Positions 21,721-35,130 of a stretch of DNA of 64,000 nt are shown here, in pieces. Each line of letters begins with the position of its first letter. Position 1 is the first letter of the stretch. The notes below the pieces were generated by a model. The model did no database searches and was not told the DNA's origin. It worked only from the letters and a program-made list of their open reading frames with translations. A program made the translations under genes and the position numbers. This DNA comes from Larimichthys crocea (lineage: Eukaryota > Chordata > Actinopteri > Sciaenidae), in contig NC_040018.1 of NCBI RefSeq assembly GCF_000972845.2, forward strand, positions 8,328,803-8,392,802. Reading direction: 5' to 3'.

Positions 21721-24371
21721 GTTTAGTTCTTTTCAAAGATGATGTGATATGTGCTTCATCACTGATTGACTGACTTAAAGCACAAATAGACAAACGCTTC
21801 TACTTAGGTACTCATCTTCTAAGTCATAGCAGCCCATTGGAAGTGCCCCATGGTCAAAACGTAAACTCAAACATTCAACAATCAAAAGTGATTTACAGAG
21901 CAAAAAACTTAAACAATAAACTTTGAGGCCTAAAATCCACAAGAATAAAAACAATAAAATATCTAAATAAATTCAAATCCATTAAGTAAATAAACACTGT
22001 AAGGGATATCAGAGAAAACTGATGAGGTTTAAAAGGTAGGTAGTAAATGATGAGGCATTTCAGCCATAAGGTTTTTGGCTTTAATTAAATTAGAACCAGT
22101 ACACACATCCTGTCTTCTGTCACTATTGACTTTTTCATTATTCTAATTCTAACAACAATATTTCTGTAACCTTAAAGAGAAAAGTTGTCACATTTTATAT
22201 GGTTGTCAAATCAATAAAAGCAATATATCCCTTAATGCTATACTAGTATATTAACTAGGAAAAGTTCTCCTGCTCAGACTACGTGTTCCAGGATGCATTG
22301 CGTACGACTTTCTGACGCCCATAATCATAGTTACACAAATATTTCCTGCAGTTTGACCATTTCTAGTTCTTCCTAGACACAAACTACGTCTCTGTCCGTG
22401 TCAAATGACAGCGCTCGTGCTGAAAGAACTAACTTTGGTTCTAAGCCCCCAGTCAGCCCACTGCAGTCCTGATGAGGGCAAGCAGCTATTAAAAATAAAT
22501 AGATGAATTAATTGATTACATTAAACATCAACGCTGATTGGACACATAAAAATGTGGCATTTTTTTCAAGAAAATATCTATAGAAAAAATATCTTTATAT
22601 GTTATCATAAGCAAATCAATATAAAGCATTGCAGCTGCTGAGTCACTGGCTTGTTTTTCGAATGCATAGATGTTTTAACTTTCTATGATCCGTCCTTTTG
22701 AAATGGCAGAGGCAGACAGGGCATTGTAAACTCTCTACAATATACAAACCAATGAATCAGAGGCAGAAACATCTAGACAATGTGAATTAATGACACACAG
22801 GCGTCCAATTTGTAAAACTCCCCACTCGCTTTGTACACAGTACTATACCACCCATATCTGGCCCATATACTTCTACATGGCAAGCAGCCCAATTCCGCTG
22901 CTTGCCGGTGAAATGTATTTCCATGAGGAACTACTAGATACAGGATTTGGCACCAGCTTAGGAACCAAAAGCAAGAGGATGGAGGGGAAAGAGATGTATT
23001 AAATGATTATAATGACTGATGATATTACCTATTTCTACAAAAAATGACTTCAATAGTGTAATGGTCAAATGGCGGGTAAGGATGACAGAATTATTAAAAG
23101 AGAAAGAATTGCGTAATTCCAGCACATTTATCAATCTGCACATCACAGCTTCACACTCAGTTAATATATATTGTAAATCTTACTGATCCCAAGGAGGTCT
23201 TTTTTTATATTTCTTTATATTTTTATCCTATTAAAGTCACAGGCTCTCGAGTGCAAGTTAATTTCAGATCCAAGATGGCAACAGCAAAAAAAAAAAAAAG
23301 GCAGGAAGGGGTGTGAGGTGGAAAAATGGGATGAGATTCTTAATCTTTTTTCTTTTTTTTAATATATATATATATTTAAGATGTGGACAATACAACAGGC
23401 TTGCACAGGCACAGATAAATGGGATCTCGCCTGCACCATCTTTTCCCTCCGCTGACATGATAAATACATTATGTGCGTCATGATGAATGCTCTTTATAAT
23501 ATGTGGCTGAGATAAGATTCCAGTATTCATATTTTTCTATCATGTTAATGTGTGGAGATAAAGCATTGCATCTGGTGTGCTGTTTGGGGCCAGTAGGCCA
23601 GCGGAAGAATGGATGGAGGTGTGCTGGAGATGGAGACATCAGGAAGCGCGACTGCAACTGGTGTGGGCCTTTTTCTTAGACCACAGACTGCTTCATCTCC
23701 TGCTGGTTCTACTGGTGCACCTTTTTCCTATTGCTTTTTTCTTTTTCACATTCTAATTCTAAGTCCTTTAATATTAGGTAGTGCAATCCAATACTCATAT
23801 TGACTTAAATGTTGAATAAAAGCACTACACAAGACACTCCAAACTCTAAATAAAATGGGTGAACACGAAAACTAAGATCTAGAGAGAGCGTCTTTGGCTG
23901 CAGACACTGGTTTGCAGAGACAATTTTAACCAAACTAAATAAGTTTAATGTCCTGTTATCAAGTTACTCATTTAATCGAAGTCAGTAACAGTTGATATTC
24001 CCTCCAGCTGGTGACTTTTTATCATTTTAACCAGCCATTTTACCTGAATATTTGTGCACTGCACTTAGTGAAGCATAAATAACATGTAGCAAATTCCAGA
24101 ACACATTGTATAACTCACTCACCAGTGCACCCAAATCATTTTTACATTCACTCACTTGGATATGCATGAAATAATTCACGGTAACATCGTTGAACATCTA
24201 ACATCTATAATCCTGACACCTGAAGTTAAGTCCAATATTCACTCTCTTTCTGTTTTGGTCTTCACCAGCTCCTGGGTTAAATATGTGGCTGTTAAATGCT
24301 TCCCTATGTTCACTAACTATTTGCCTGTTATAGTTGTCTGTTAGTTGGCTGCTGGGTAGAGCCTTTTCATT
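21721..24371. other. unassigned DNA
   Basis: No gene. Contains an A run (23287-23299) and a short TA tract (about 23361-23376). A stretch near 21880-22020 has the A-rich look of an old retroposon tail. Confidence 0.45.
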
Positions 24372-24391
24372 CAATACAATACAATACAATA
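24372..24391. repeat. (CAATA)4 pentanucleotide repeat
   Basis: Four tandem copies of CAATA. Confidence 0.9.
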
Positions 24392-26199
24392 CCACCGCCT
24401 CCTGTCCTGTGTACTGTGTCATACAGGAAGACATCTGGTTTGCCTCATGATGTCCTGACACAAAGATAGCACGTGGAAATATTTTTTTTGCCTTTTCTCA
24501 TCTAGTTTGACTACCACAGAGCACTTCTCTCCAAGAACAAGCAAAGCAAAGGATGTACAGTATGATGTTGTTGGGTGGTGGTGAGCGGATCCAAAAAGAC
24601 AACTCCCTGTCAGTTCATTCATAGTAAGACTTGATTCCTCTGTGATCTGGCACAGTGACCATCTCAAAAGATTCAGATCTAATAGCATGATTCTGGAGCC
24701 CTCTTTATAGCAGAACCAGAGCCACCTAACACCCTTATCATGTCAGTTTATAGAGTCCTTTAATGGCATTTAAGTGCATTTTTCACACATATTCGAAAAA
24801 GTAGCAAAACCCAGGTCACACACTGGAGCTTTGCCGTACGCACTTACCAACTTAGCTTGCTGCTTGTAGAAACTACTGCCACCAGTCAGTTACTTCACAC
24901 TACTGCTGCTCTCATGTTTGTTTCCAGATGGACATTTTCTGCTGGTCCACTATTGCTAATAAGTACGCTATTTCTAGTGCTACATCCAGAACTGCTACTG
25001 ATATTGATATTGTGACTACAACTCAACAGCTTTTGTTAATGTTACTGTGACATCTACTCTGTGTTAGTGTCCCTGGTCTTACTACGATGACTGCTACCAC
25101 TTTTGCTATTACAGCAGTAATGTAGTAAGTGAAATGCTCTGACTATGTCCGTCACAGGAAGGCCTTATGTCAGGTTTTGGAGGTGGAATCAACAACTTGC
25201 ATCAGTGATCAGAAATTACGTTTGTGCCTTATTACTGCTATTTTCTACGACTGCTTCTGTTATCTTTGCTGCTACCTCTACTGCATTAGCCACTACAGTA
25301 GCCTAGAGTATGTTGTTGCTTGCTGTCTCGATTGATTGTTATCTTTAATGTATTTCCATTATTGACTGTTGCTCTGAGTGCGACAACTTCTCCTCCAGCA
25401 GTAGGATGAAATGAATGAATATCTAGCGATGAATGCTAGATGGAGGAGATCTGTATGAAGTCAGGCAGGGACTTGGATTTCTTTATCTCTGTGTGCTGCT
25501 CTGGGTTACGACTGCTGCACTGTTCAGACCCTTTTACGGGTCCCAAGTAAGAGACACTAGCAGATGTGTGCAGTAAAAGAAATATATCTATATAGTCAAC
25601 ATATGCACATGTAGGGATATGCACATCGCCATGCACAGGCACTCACTTACTCACGCACACACACACACACACACACCACACCACACCAGGCCGGCTAGTC
25701 GGCACAGATGCGTGCATGTCTCACCTGAGTCCAATAACGTCACCTCGTTCAGTATCACCATACGGCTCGGCAGGCTCAGTTCTGTCTTTCCCTCTCTGTT
25801 TCTGTTTCCTCTTTGTCTCTCTATCCATCTTCCTCTCTCTCTCTCTGTCTTTGTCTCTCTTGTGCCTCTATGGCACTTTGAAGCTACTCCAGTCATCCTG
25901 CCATCCTTACATGCACCCAGGGTCCAATTAGCCCTTCAAACACCCTGCAGTCAGCACACAATGCATAACCCTGCACCAGTAATGTAGTCTACATTGAAAT
26001 GCTTTCATATACATTAGCCAAAGGGTGTGTGTGTGTGTGTGTGTGTTTATGTTCTGTGAAAAACTTAGTATTGATTAAAGTGATAGGACGAATAAAATAC
26101 TGTGACAAAATGTTTGGTTTTTTTCATAACATAACAACATAAAATGTTGTTCGGCATAAACAAAATAGCCAAATCCCTGCATGGTTTATGAGCATAAAG
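24392..26199. other. unassigned DNA with microsatellites
   Basis: No gene. CA tract at 25656-25676, CT-rich stretch at 25790-25870, GT tract at 26025-26047. The part 24880-25330 is enriched in ACT/GCT trinucleotides, like a decayed trinucleotide repeat. Confidence 0.5.
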
Positions 26200-26420
26200 C
26201 TTTCTCTTTGGACAATTTTGCAAGTGAGCATGACTTTCATGGTGCTCTTGTCCAGGACAAATTAAGAGATATGACTGTAGCCGGGCCCTTAGAGATTGTA
26301 ACTGGGTGAATTAAATGCCTTAATTGCCATTGTTGCCTAGGAACCTTTAAATTTCTAAATTATTGTCTACCATCGTCATCAGTCAATATTATGACACGAT
26401 GAATAATTTAATTCAGTATT
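26200..26420. promoter_or_regulatory. candidate regulatory block
   Basis: Repeat-free with GGTGAATTAAATGCC, CCTTAATTGCCATTG, GTTGCCTAGGAAC (RFX X-box-like) and GATGAATAATTTAATTC. The mix of homeodomain cores and an X-box-like word suggests a developmental enhancer; unproven. Confidence 0.35.
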
Positions 26421-27261
26421 CTGTGTTTTTCCTCTAAAAATCAATGATGCCTGCCACAACGTTTGAGCAATTTTTAGCTTTTATTTGTCCTCTAAAACTG
26501 TCTTTTGCTAAATGATACTGACCCTTTGAATCTTTTAACAGCACAATCAATAAAGCATGTTTATGCGTAGCTTGCAAAACCATCAGTTTGGGACTTTTGA
26601 AAAAATATGCCAGCGGCTGCAGCTTGCTAAGTGCAGAGCGCTAGCACTAAATCTTGGGAGTTAAAGTTTTACTGGGGCGTTATGGGTAAAAATGCCTTGT
26701 CAGCCATCTGCCACCTCCTCTCCTGGCAGCCATATTTCCAGGTCTGCTCAAGTCCTGGGAGAGAACACTGCATCGCCACCCAGGGTCGACCGCCACTATT
26801 ACAGCCCTGCATAGAGAGAGAGCCGTGGAGGAGTGAGGGAACGAGGGGGAGAGTAAAACTGACTTGGATGTAGACTGCGCATTGAATGGGCTTCAGGTGA
26901 GGCCAAATCTGCATGATACATGATGCATACATATTTCTATAGCACCAGTCTGTAAAGTTCCATGAATGTTTTGTGTTTAAACACACTCTGTGGATCTTTA
27001 TAGCAACTTTAAGTTCATTGTTTTGGTTTTAGTGGCCCACGTCTTTAATGTTTCTGGTATTTACCATTATACTATCATGCAATTTGCATTCATTATTTTT
27101 CATTATTATTTATTTATTCCATGAAATCACAGAGTAAACAGCATTAAGTCATGCCTATACATTAACAACTTTTTCGGGGGTGTCACGGCATTAGAGATTG
27201 CACATTTGAGCAGTTTTGGATTTGCAGCAAAGGACGATGTCAAGTGACCTTCGTCATCATG
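26421..27261. other. unassigned DNA
   Basis: No gene. A frame at 26631-26873 has no domain and an overlapping opposite-strand frame of similar length. Confidence 0.4.
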
Positions 27262-27567
27262 TTAAAGGTCCAGTGTGTAGAATTTAGTTGCATCTAGTGG
27301 TTTAACTGCTGCATTGCACTGTCTAGACTCAGTATTTAGTTTGTCTGTTCTGGGCTACTGTAGAAACATGGTGTTTCAGCATGGCGGGTTCCATGAAAGA
27401 GGACCCCCTCCTACTGTAGATATACAAGGATTATTTTTAAGGAACAGAAACAGTTTCTTATTTTTTATTGATTATACATGCATGAAAACATAGTTATGAA
27501 TATTAGATTCCATGTCTGCCTTATTCTGAAAATAAAGGTCTCAAATCTTCACACACTGAAACTTTAA
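27262..27567 (+). mobile_element. repeat family B, complete short copy
   Basis: 306 bp. Starts TTAAAGGTCCAGTGTGTAGA and ends CACACACTGAAACTTTAA, so imperfect terminal inverted repeats are bounded by TTAA on both sides. The internal part (CATGAAAACATAGTTATGAA, then CCATGTCTGCC) matches the copies at 10111, 40608 and 41450. Non-coding. TTAA at both ends would fit a piggyBac-type target duplication, but the ends do not start with the usual CCC. Confidence 0.75.
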
Positions 27568-27570
27568 CAA

Positions 27571-27795
27571 GTAACAAATACGTGGTCGACGTTGTGAAAT
27601 GTTCACACTTTGGTTTAGGCAACAAAACTACTCATGGTTTGCATTAAAATGGGCACACAAGTATACCACAAACATTAAATACAAAGACTTATGTTCAAGT
27701 TGACTTTCAGTTACACACAAACTGAGGTCTCCTGAGTGAAAGTCCTGTGTTTGTTTGATCCATCCACCTCAACTGCCTTATACTTCATCACCCGC
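27571..27795 (+). repeat. repeat family C copy
   Basis: Contains GTGGTCGACGTTGTGAAATG, TTTGGTTTAGGCAACAAAAC and GTGAAAGTCCTGTGTTTGTT, in the same order as the two copies at 20281-20920. It directly follows the family B copy. Confidence 0.7.
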
Positions 27796-28439
27796 CTTTT
27801 ATTTTCTCTGACATTTGCGCTAAAATGCACGATTCCCAAGTGGGAAATAAAATAGAAACGCAGGTTTAATGTTACCTGCCTTGTTAACTTAAATCCTTAT
27901 CATCACTGTTCATTAATTTTCTAGGTTCCCTGGATATGTCTTTGACCTCTTGGGAAAAAAGACACTTCTTTTAGCTGCACTGGTTTCTGGTAAATTGAGG
28001 CTACAGATGCTTGAGAAAATGGAACTGCGGTATCTCAAAATCACAAGCTTTATTGCCCCAGTTGCCCTTCGACTTAATCCAACTAATTACTGGCATGACC
28101 ACAAGACGTCACTTGTCAGAAAAGCATAAAACCTTAAAAGGAAAGTATGAAAAAAAAAAAAACGCTGTCACTTTTCGTGTGAGGAAAGTATTTTCTATTT
28201 TCTAGTCTATTTATTATGTTTTATTTTAGCTTGGTTTACTGACAGCTGCTATGCAAATCCTCTATTAACCCATATTGGTCAAACCTTACCAAAAATGACA
28301 TGTTCATTTACATACATTAGCATTAACGCGCACATGTGTTTCAGCTCATGTTTAGATCGTCAGGAATGAGAGAAAGACACATGAGAGGCACAGTCGAGGG
28401 CTGCTAAGCATAAACACTGAGCTCTGAGCTCACCATCAG
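27796..28439. other. unassigned DNA
   Basis: No gene. Short A run at about 28149-28160. Confidence 0.4.
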
Positions 28440-28900
28440 ACCTGTCTTGTCTCTTCCCTAGGTCCTGTAATGAACGGTGGTGTTGACCCTGTCAGCCTGA
28501 CAAGACTGGCAGCTTAATGCGTTACAGGGGAAAAAAGGGAGGGTGGAGGCATATAAATAAATAAGAGACCTACATCAGAGCCCCGCGTTCCACGAGGCCT
28601 CACTAAATGCTAATCATGGCTGATTAATCAGGCCGTAATTCCACTGAACCGAAAAGGTTTGTCAGTCAATTGTGCAAAATTAGACCTTTCTCACGAGTGC
28701 CGTCACATGTAGTGATGGCAGGGCAGCGCCCTGATTCAAGGTGGTAGATTACAGAGTCTCGGTGCATACGGCGTATTGCGCAGATGCGGCTTTGCATCAC
28801 TTTCTCTCCCAGTGATCCACTTATTCACTTGTTTAACAGAGAATTTGTTTTTTCAGATTTCGCTCTGTTCTATATTGTCGCTTCGGAGCAAAGGAAAAAG
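28440..28900. promoter_or_regulatory. candidate regulatory block
   Basis: Repeat-free complex sequence including GCTAATCATGGCTGATTAAT followed by CAGGCCGTAATTCC, CAGTCAATTGTGC and CAGCTTAATGCG. Paired TAAT/ATTA cores with CpGs retained. Candidate only. Confidence 0.35.
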
Positions 28901-29554
28901 TGTTTGAACTGCAAGGTGCTGATCAAAAACGCTGCTTAATGCACTCACTTCTCTGTCTTATAAATCGCTAACAGTGGTATTGATTCCCTGATGTGTCAAG
29001 AGCTGGATTTCCAATTGAGACTGGAGATCATTCATGCCATACTAGATTTCTACACTGCAAAAAATGCCAGTGGAAATTTATGAATTTACAAATGTATGAT
29101 TTTTTTTTTCATTCCCAATCTTATTTTATTCTAAAAGAGGAAGCATTTTTTTTGCCTTTTGAGGGGAAGTTTGGACACAATTATTACTGAGCATAAAACA
29201 CTACCATAAAAAACAGATTAGAAATCACTTGAATCGGTTGAATGGTGCCTCTGTGATTCCCACTCTGCACTTTTTGCACCATATATCTTTGGACTTTAAG
29301 ATTTCCCGTGAGAAGTGGGTAAGGCTTTACAGCAATAAGTCAAACACCAGAAATTCTCCTCTTGTTTTGGTGAAGCTGGATCATATTTTATGGAGAAACT
29401 ATTTTCTGGTTTTCCAATTGATGTCCTCTGGCTGCTGCGCTCTGGTGATTTACAGAATTTTCACATGGGTAGTAAACTACTACAAACTATAGCTGCTGTT
29501 AGCTAATGTTAGCTCGGTTTGTTAGCCGGGCTGCCTGGACTATTAGCTCAGAGC
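28901..29554. other. unassigned DNA
   Basis: No gene. The end (29491-29520) has GCTGTTAGCTAATGTTAGCT, a word common in teleost dispersed repeats, and may belong to the family D copy that follows. Confidence 0.4.
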
Positions 29555-30010
29555 ACCAGGGGGAGTGTTAGTGTTTGTACCATAGGCATTTTGGACCAAT
29601 GGGAATAGGCGGTTTTCAGGCTTGTGGTGGGAGGAAATGCAGACAAGGAGTGACGCTGGAATGAGCACCAGAACCAGAGTTGGGCAAGTGGGAAACTTAG
29701 CCAGCCTCAGCAGAGTTACAGCATGGCAGAGGTGAAGAACCTTTTTTTCCAGTTTTTGTTTGTGGGCAAGTTTTTCCTCACTCAAACCGAGGGTACACTA
29801 AGGACAGAGGGTGTCACTCCCTGTACAGATTGTAAAGCCTTCCAAGGCAAATGTACTTTGGGCGACTATGGAGGAAAACTAAGGAAATAAAAGAGTGATA
29901 AAATGGGAGAACGCTTGACAAGAGTAAATCTGGGACTGACTCGTTGGCAAGAGCTTCATGAGATAAAGGGCTGAAAGACAGACAGGCTTCTTGCTGGCGA
30001 AATAAATGTG
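29555..30010 (+). mobile_element. repeat family D with decayed coding segment
   Basis: Matches 48534-48892 in the same orientation. Shared stretches include GAGCACCAGAACCAGAGT and a GGCAAGAGCTTCATG/GGCAAGCGCTTCATG segment. The latter (29936-30000) reads TRWQELHEIKG followed by a stop and KTD; the other copy reads WQALHAFK and SLKTDDELGFLLK. The pattern W-x-x-L-x-x-x-K-x-x-K-T-D-x-E with FLL is one I associate with uncharacterised teleost transposon proteins. Both copies are disabled. The autonomous element is not in this window. Confidence 0.55.
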
Positions 30011-31078
30011 CAAAAAAATAACATGAAATGTCAAATAAGTTCATTGAAGGTTTTGTCTATTGAAACAAGTAAAATTTCATTAAACTCTGATGTACTTGTA
30101 TCTATTAACAGGTCTACTGACACACACTTCCAACGCTTTTTGCTGTGTTTACACTGTGTGTGTGTGTTTCCATGTGAGTTTACCCGTTCATGAATTATCC
30201 CAAGGATGTAAGACCCACCTAGTACATCAGCACACACATCCTCACCACACGACGCATGCATCTCCACCCCTTCGTATCCCACAACCCCCCCCATCCCCTA
30301 CACACACACACACACTAACCCAGCCCAGCCTAGCATAGTGGAGAATTAAAGAGCTAAGCACTCATAAATCAGCAAGGCTGCTGATCTTTCCTCTTCCTGG
30401 AGACAGACAGACAGACAGAGACATGGGTGGGGGTCGGTGTATGGAGGGGGTCAAGTTGGTCTATAGGGGAAAGGGAGGAGGAGAAGACAGAAAAAGGGAG
30501 GTGGTTGTAAATCTCCTTCGAGTCATCTCGGGCTTGTAAGTTGGGTCATTTCGGAGAGACAGGAGAGAGGGAAAACACCTCCGCACATGTTGTTTATACA
30601 AGCCGTGATGAGCGGAGGAGAGCAGGAAACAGTGGCTCCGCTTACATGATATTACTGCTGATACCGTACTTCAGCTCAACCGTCTGCTTCCATGAAATGA
30701 GAACACCCTTTACAACGTATGTGCTTACTGGGAGAATGCAAACAGGACTGATTAAAAACTGAACACCATGGGCCACAACACAAGGTACACTACTTAATCA
30801 CACTTAACCAGAGTGATATCCCAACAGAGGGGAAAACAAATTATAGGAAACTAAACCTCATCCGAATGTCCCAGTATAGCTACTGCTGGTGTTATGGAGT
30901 CATACCACAGTGGGATCAGCAGAACACCACCCTCTGTGAAGGTAAAGGAAAGATCAATTTAGTCCTACATATTTAATGAAATAAGAAACATGCATACAGC
31001 TTGAGTGGGGACATTTACTATTATTATTTACAAAATAAATCCATAAGGAATAAATCAGCAGGAGTCCCTCAGGGCAAT
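30011..31078. other. unassigned DNA
   Basis: No gene. Short GT (30157-30169) and CA (about 30301-30315) tracts and a (GACA)n run (30403-30418). Confidence 0.45.
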
Positions 31079-31541
31079 ACTTACTTGAGACTTGAATTCC
31101 TTGAGAAATACACTGACAAATCCTGAAGCATTAATAACATTAGATCTCCACTCGTCAGCCTTGCATGTACGCTCTCTTGGGACTTGACTTGGACCTGTCT
31201 TGAATGCCTTAAGACTTGACTTGAATAACTTGAAATCTGATTTTGACCCGTTTCACATGAGCTTAGACTTGATTCAGACTTGTATTGAATGATAATTTGA
31301 GCACATTTTAAACGACTTTAATGACATCTGAAACTGATCTGAGACTTGATTTGTACATGTTTTAAATTGAAGACTTACTTAAGATACACTTAAGACCTCA
31401 CATGAATGACTAACTTGACTTGGACTTCATTTGATTATTTGAGACTTATCTTGGACTTGAAATGATTTACTTGAATATTGATTTAGAATTGTCTCCAATG
31501 ACCTTAGATTGACTTGGACTTGTATCGAATGCCTTGAGACG
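31079..31541. repeat. degenerate ACTTG-rich minisatellite
   Basis: About 460 bp built from variants of GAGACTTGACTTGGACTTG, TTGAATGCCTTGAGAC and related words, period roughly 30 bp, strongly diverged. Clear by eye from repeated GACTTG and TTGAATG. No coding capacity. Confidence 0.85.
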
Positions 31542-32451
31542 TGGGAAATTACATCAGTGTCTTTGTCTTTGGTGACACCTTTCTCTGCTCTCTATCTTCC
31601 TGGATCTACTGATGAGGCTTGAGCCTATGTTGGTGGTGTCCCATGTTTAGTTTCTATTTATTTCAAGCAAGCAAGTAATGTAGATATAAATGTTGCAGGT
31701 TATGACTTCAAAGCAGTTCCCTACACTGACCCTGCACCTCCTTGCTTACGCTTCTTCGCAACCAGACTCTTCTATACCAACAGCCTTGTCTGTCCACTTG
31801 CCTTGGGATGTGTCTGAGAGTGAGGGAGAATTAGTGGTGTCTTGTTCTCTTGCTCCTGTCTGTCTGCTGCTAGTGCTGTGAGCTGACAGCACAGCAGCCT
31901 GGTACATGACATGTATGCATTCCTAGTTGCTCCGCTGTTATTAGCACAATGCAAGGTAGCTGGCGTCAGCCTTGTAGGGTAACGCTCCGTTCACTTTCTG
32001 TTCCCTTCCAGTATAGCTGACAGAAAGCTTCTGGAGGTATGTATGGTGGAGAGGCAACAGAGAGGGACGCAAGGGAGAGGAACGGGGGAAGTGTAGATGG
32101 TAAACAGGGAGCAACCAAGAGAAGGGAAATGGAAGGTAAAGGAAGAAAGGGAAAGGAGAAGGATAGAAGTGAAATAGACAGCTAACGGGCAAAAAGGGTA
32201 AAAGGGGATCGGGAAGACACAAATGATTGATGGACGAATGTTGAGACAGAACAAGCTCCCCACATGCTTCTTGTCATATGTCCGATAATTAAAAATCTGA
32301 TTTATCGGCATGCATCAACGCTCGCCCCCCCATCCTCAGCCTCACTCTACTTTAACCTCTCCCTAGGTTGAAGTTTGCTTGACAAAGGGAAGATGATGGG
32401 AAACAGGCCATTGTCTTCTCATTCAAATGTCACCCTCCTCTCCCCATCCTC

Positions 32452-32453
<2 letters not shown>
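31542..32453. other. unassigned DNA
   Basis: No gene. A purine-rich stretch (32050-32220, GGGAAAGGAGAAGG-type) gives artefactual Pro/Ser/Phe frames on the minus strand. Confidence 0.45.

Positions 32454-32508
<55 letters not shown>
32454..32508. repeat. (CT)n microsatellite
   Basis: About 27 CT units in a wider pyrimidine-rich stretch. Confidence 0.97.
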
Positions 32509-32513
<5 letters not shown>

Positions 32514-32553
32514 ATCTCCTTCATTGTTTTGCCAATAGAAATGTCTGACAGCT

Positions 32554-32567
32554 GCTACCGTGGCAAC
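32554..32567 (-). promoter_or_regulatory. RFX X-box-like site
   Basis: On the minus strand GTTGCCACGGTAGC differs from the palindromic RFX consensus GTTRCCATGGYAAC at two positions. It lies in a repeat-free G+C-rich stretch (32520-32690). A single motif match is weak evidence. Confidence 0.3.
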
Positions 32568-33379
32568 CAGCGCAGGCGGGAAGCGGGTCACTCCTGATGC
32601 TTGCCGGCCACCCAGCTGACGAGGCTAATGAGGGGAGGGAGAGGGCGACGTCCAAGTGTCAGACTGGTTTTGGTACGTATGGTTTGGAGTATGGCAGCTC
32701 CCCTCAAACATGTTATAGTAGTATATACACTTATTTTTTTAGATGCCACATTTTTTCAGTTTAAGGTATTTTAAATCTACCGTACTCCACTCCACTCAGT
32801 CTACGTATCTTTGTGCATTTAATTTGTCTGAAAGGTGCTATATACATAAAGTGTGATTGATTCATTAATTAACAACTAATCAAAGGTGCTAAATGGTTTA
32901 TTTCCTGCTACAACGTACAGATCTGCCCTCTAAACTACACATCCCACGCTTTCATCAGTACCCGATAAGAGAGAAACGTTGACGCTGTGGTGCATATACC
33001 AGTCATTTTACAGCTGTGAGTTATGTGACATGAATTACATAACTCAAAGCTGTAAGAGCTACTGTAACAGGTCACTACCAAAACATGTCACCATGTCAAC
33101 ATCCACATATATCGCAGTTAAAATATCCCCGACCGCCTCCTTTTCCACGCGATTCTGCTTATTCCTTAACGCCTCTGTTGCCAGATCTGTCGTCATAGTT
33201 TCATTTGCTGTTTTCGGACTCTATTTAATCAAATGTGGAGGCTTTACAAAAGCTCTTGACCAAGCAGATCCATGAGAGTGGAGGGGTTTCCACAATCGCA
33301 GGAATTCAAAGCTTTTAAACAGGTACATTTTCTCTAATCAGCCCAGTTTTTCTTACCTTTTCTCAAATTACTCCTTGAT
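32568..33379. other. unassigned DNA with retroposon-tail relic
   Basis: No gene. AAAGGTGCTATATACATAAA followed by GTGTGATTGATT (about 32831-32865) resembles a teleost LINE/SINE 3' tail. Confidence 0.4.
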
Positions 33380-33745
33380 GGTCGCCAAATGAATTGTGCA
33401 TCCAGCACCACAGCGTAAATGCACGCCGTTAAGCACTCAAGAATTTTTTGTGATCCCCATTTGCATTCTTCCCGCGTACAAAGCTAATTGGGTTTTCCAT
33501 TAGAATACACCGGGTCTGGTGGTAATGAGTAGAAATGGTAGTGGCACAAAGAGGCTTTTTGCCGGAAATTACGCGGACGCAGTAATTTTCCGAGCATTTT
33601 CATGCGGCCTAATTGTTGCGGAGACAAATTCATAGGCAGCATCAAAACATGGAGATGTGATTGAGTTCGCGGTCGTTGATATTTGTGTTTCAGCCTCTGC
33701 TGTGATGTTATTAACGGATTTCAAGAAGGATACATTGCTCTAAAT
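33380..33745. promoter_or_regulatory. candidate regulatory block
   Basis: Repeat-free, with CpGs retained. Includes CAAAGCTAATTGGG, TTCCATTAGAATAC, GGAAATTACGCGGACGC, GCGGCCTAATTGTTGCGG and GTTATTAACGGATT. One of the best-looking conserved-element candidates by texture; not aligned. Confidence 0.38.
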
Positions 33746-33844
33746 TTATTTGGCGCTACCTGAAGTTTGAAGTCCACAGTGACAGCAGACTTGCTGTTTA
33801 GTGGCAATATTATGCTCGCTCTCCTTCACCCTCTTTCTCTCCCT

Positions 33845-34009
33845 CACACACACACACACACACATACATAAACACGCACACACACGCATATGGCCGGACC
33901 TGCACAGTGTGATGAGATGACAGCAAGCCCTGGGCTGTCTCTGTTCTTCACTGATGTGAGAGAGAGAATGTGAGATTGTGTGTGTGTGTGCCAGTGTATA
34001 TGCATGTGT

Positions 34010-34046
<37 letters not shown>

Positions 34047-34150
34047 AGCGCTGAGGCCTGGGCAGATGACACTTCCATGGCCCAGTGAGACAGCCGTAGC
34101 TAGACAGGCGTCAGAAAACACTCAGTCCCCTTCAGCGTCCGCAAACACTT

Positions 34151-34197
<47 letters not shown>

Positions 34198-34390
34198 CCA
34201 GGTGTACACACACACACACACATGCATGCATCACTAGACACGTGTGCAAGGTCACACCTAGAGAGATAGGCAGATATCCAAAGTGCTTGATGTGTGTGAT
34301 GAAATTTGTTAATCAGCAGAAATAGAAGAAAAATTTGCCGGCTTAAAATATGTCGACCATGTTTATAGCGTGATAATGTTACTCTGCAGA

Positions 34391-34427
<37 letters not shown>
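33845..34427. repeat. microsatellite cluster (CA/GT)
   Basis: CA at 33845-33864, GT at 34012-34044, CA at 34152-34191, CA at about 34206-34221 and GT at 34392-34427. Alternating orientation of CA and GT arms can form intrastrand stems. All long frames here are repeat artefacts. Confidence 0.95.
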
Positions 34428-34430
<3 letters not shown>

Positions 34431-35130
34431 CAAGCTCAATGCTTTACCTTGGAGGCCAACAGATGCTGTTAAGCCCTCTCTCCCTCCCTCCATCCCTCCT
34501 CTTTTTATCGTTGCCCCCCCCCTCCCCCGATACAGTGTCCTGCATAATAAGCCTGAATTATTTTGGGCTCCATCCAGGTAGTCATGGAGGCATGTTGGAG
34601 CTGAGTGGAGGATGATAGGGAAAGTGGATGTGTGGAGCAGGGGTGAGTGGAGATAAAAATTTGGGTAAGGAGGAAAAGAAGAACAGAGAAGAGGAAAGAA
34701 TGATGAAGATTACATTGTCTGATTCTACAATTCATTAAATCAACAAGGTGTATCGAGCACGCACGCTCTCTGCAGACTTCCTCAGAGTCCACGGCGAGGC
34801 AAGGGTGCTTTCCACTTAGCCAAAGTAGCTCCTCATTTCCCTCACTCGCGGCTCTTCCATCAGTCAAAATTGATGCGGCAGAACCGGTGATATCATCTGT
34901 TTTATTCCATGCATTCTTCTTACTTGTCACAACTGACTGGCGACTGCGTTACCCACAATGCATCCACTGACAGTTCAGGAAGAGATGCATGTGTGTTTTG
35001 GTAGTACTGGCTAATGTAGCCTAGAGCCACCAGCCTCAAAAACCTGAGGAGCTGGTAAGCTCACCTTCAACTCCACACACCCAGTTTGTATTTTCAAACT
35101 TAGTCTTCAGTAGTCCAGCCCAAATAATGC
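34428..35130. other. unassigned DNA
   Basis: No gene. C-rich patch at 34514-34528. A frame of 141 codons on the minus strand (34505-34930) has no domain. Confidence 0.4.
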
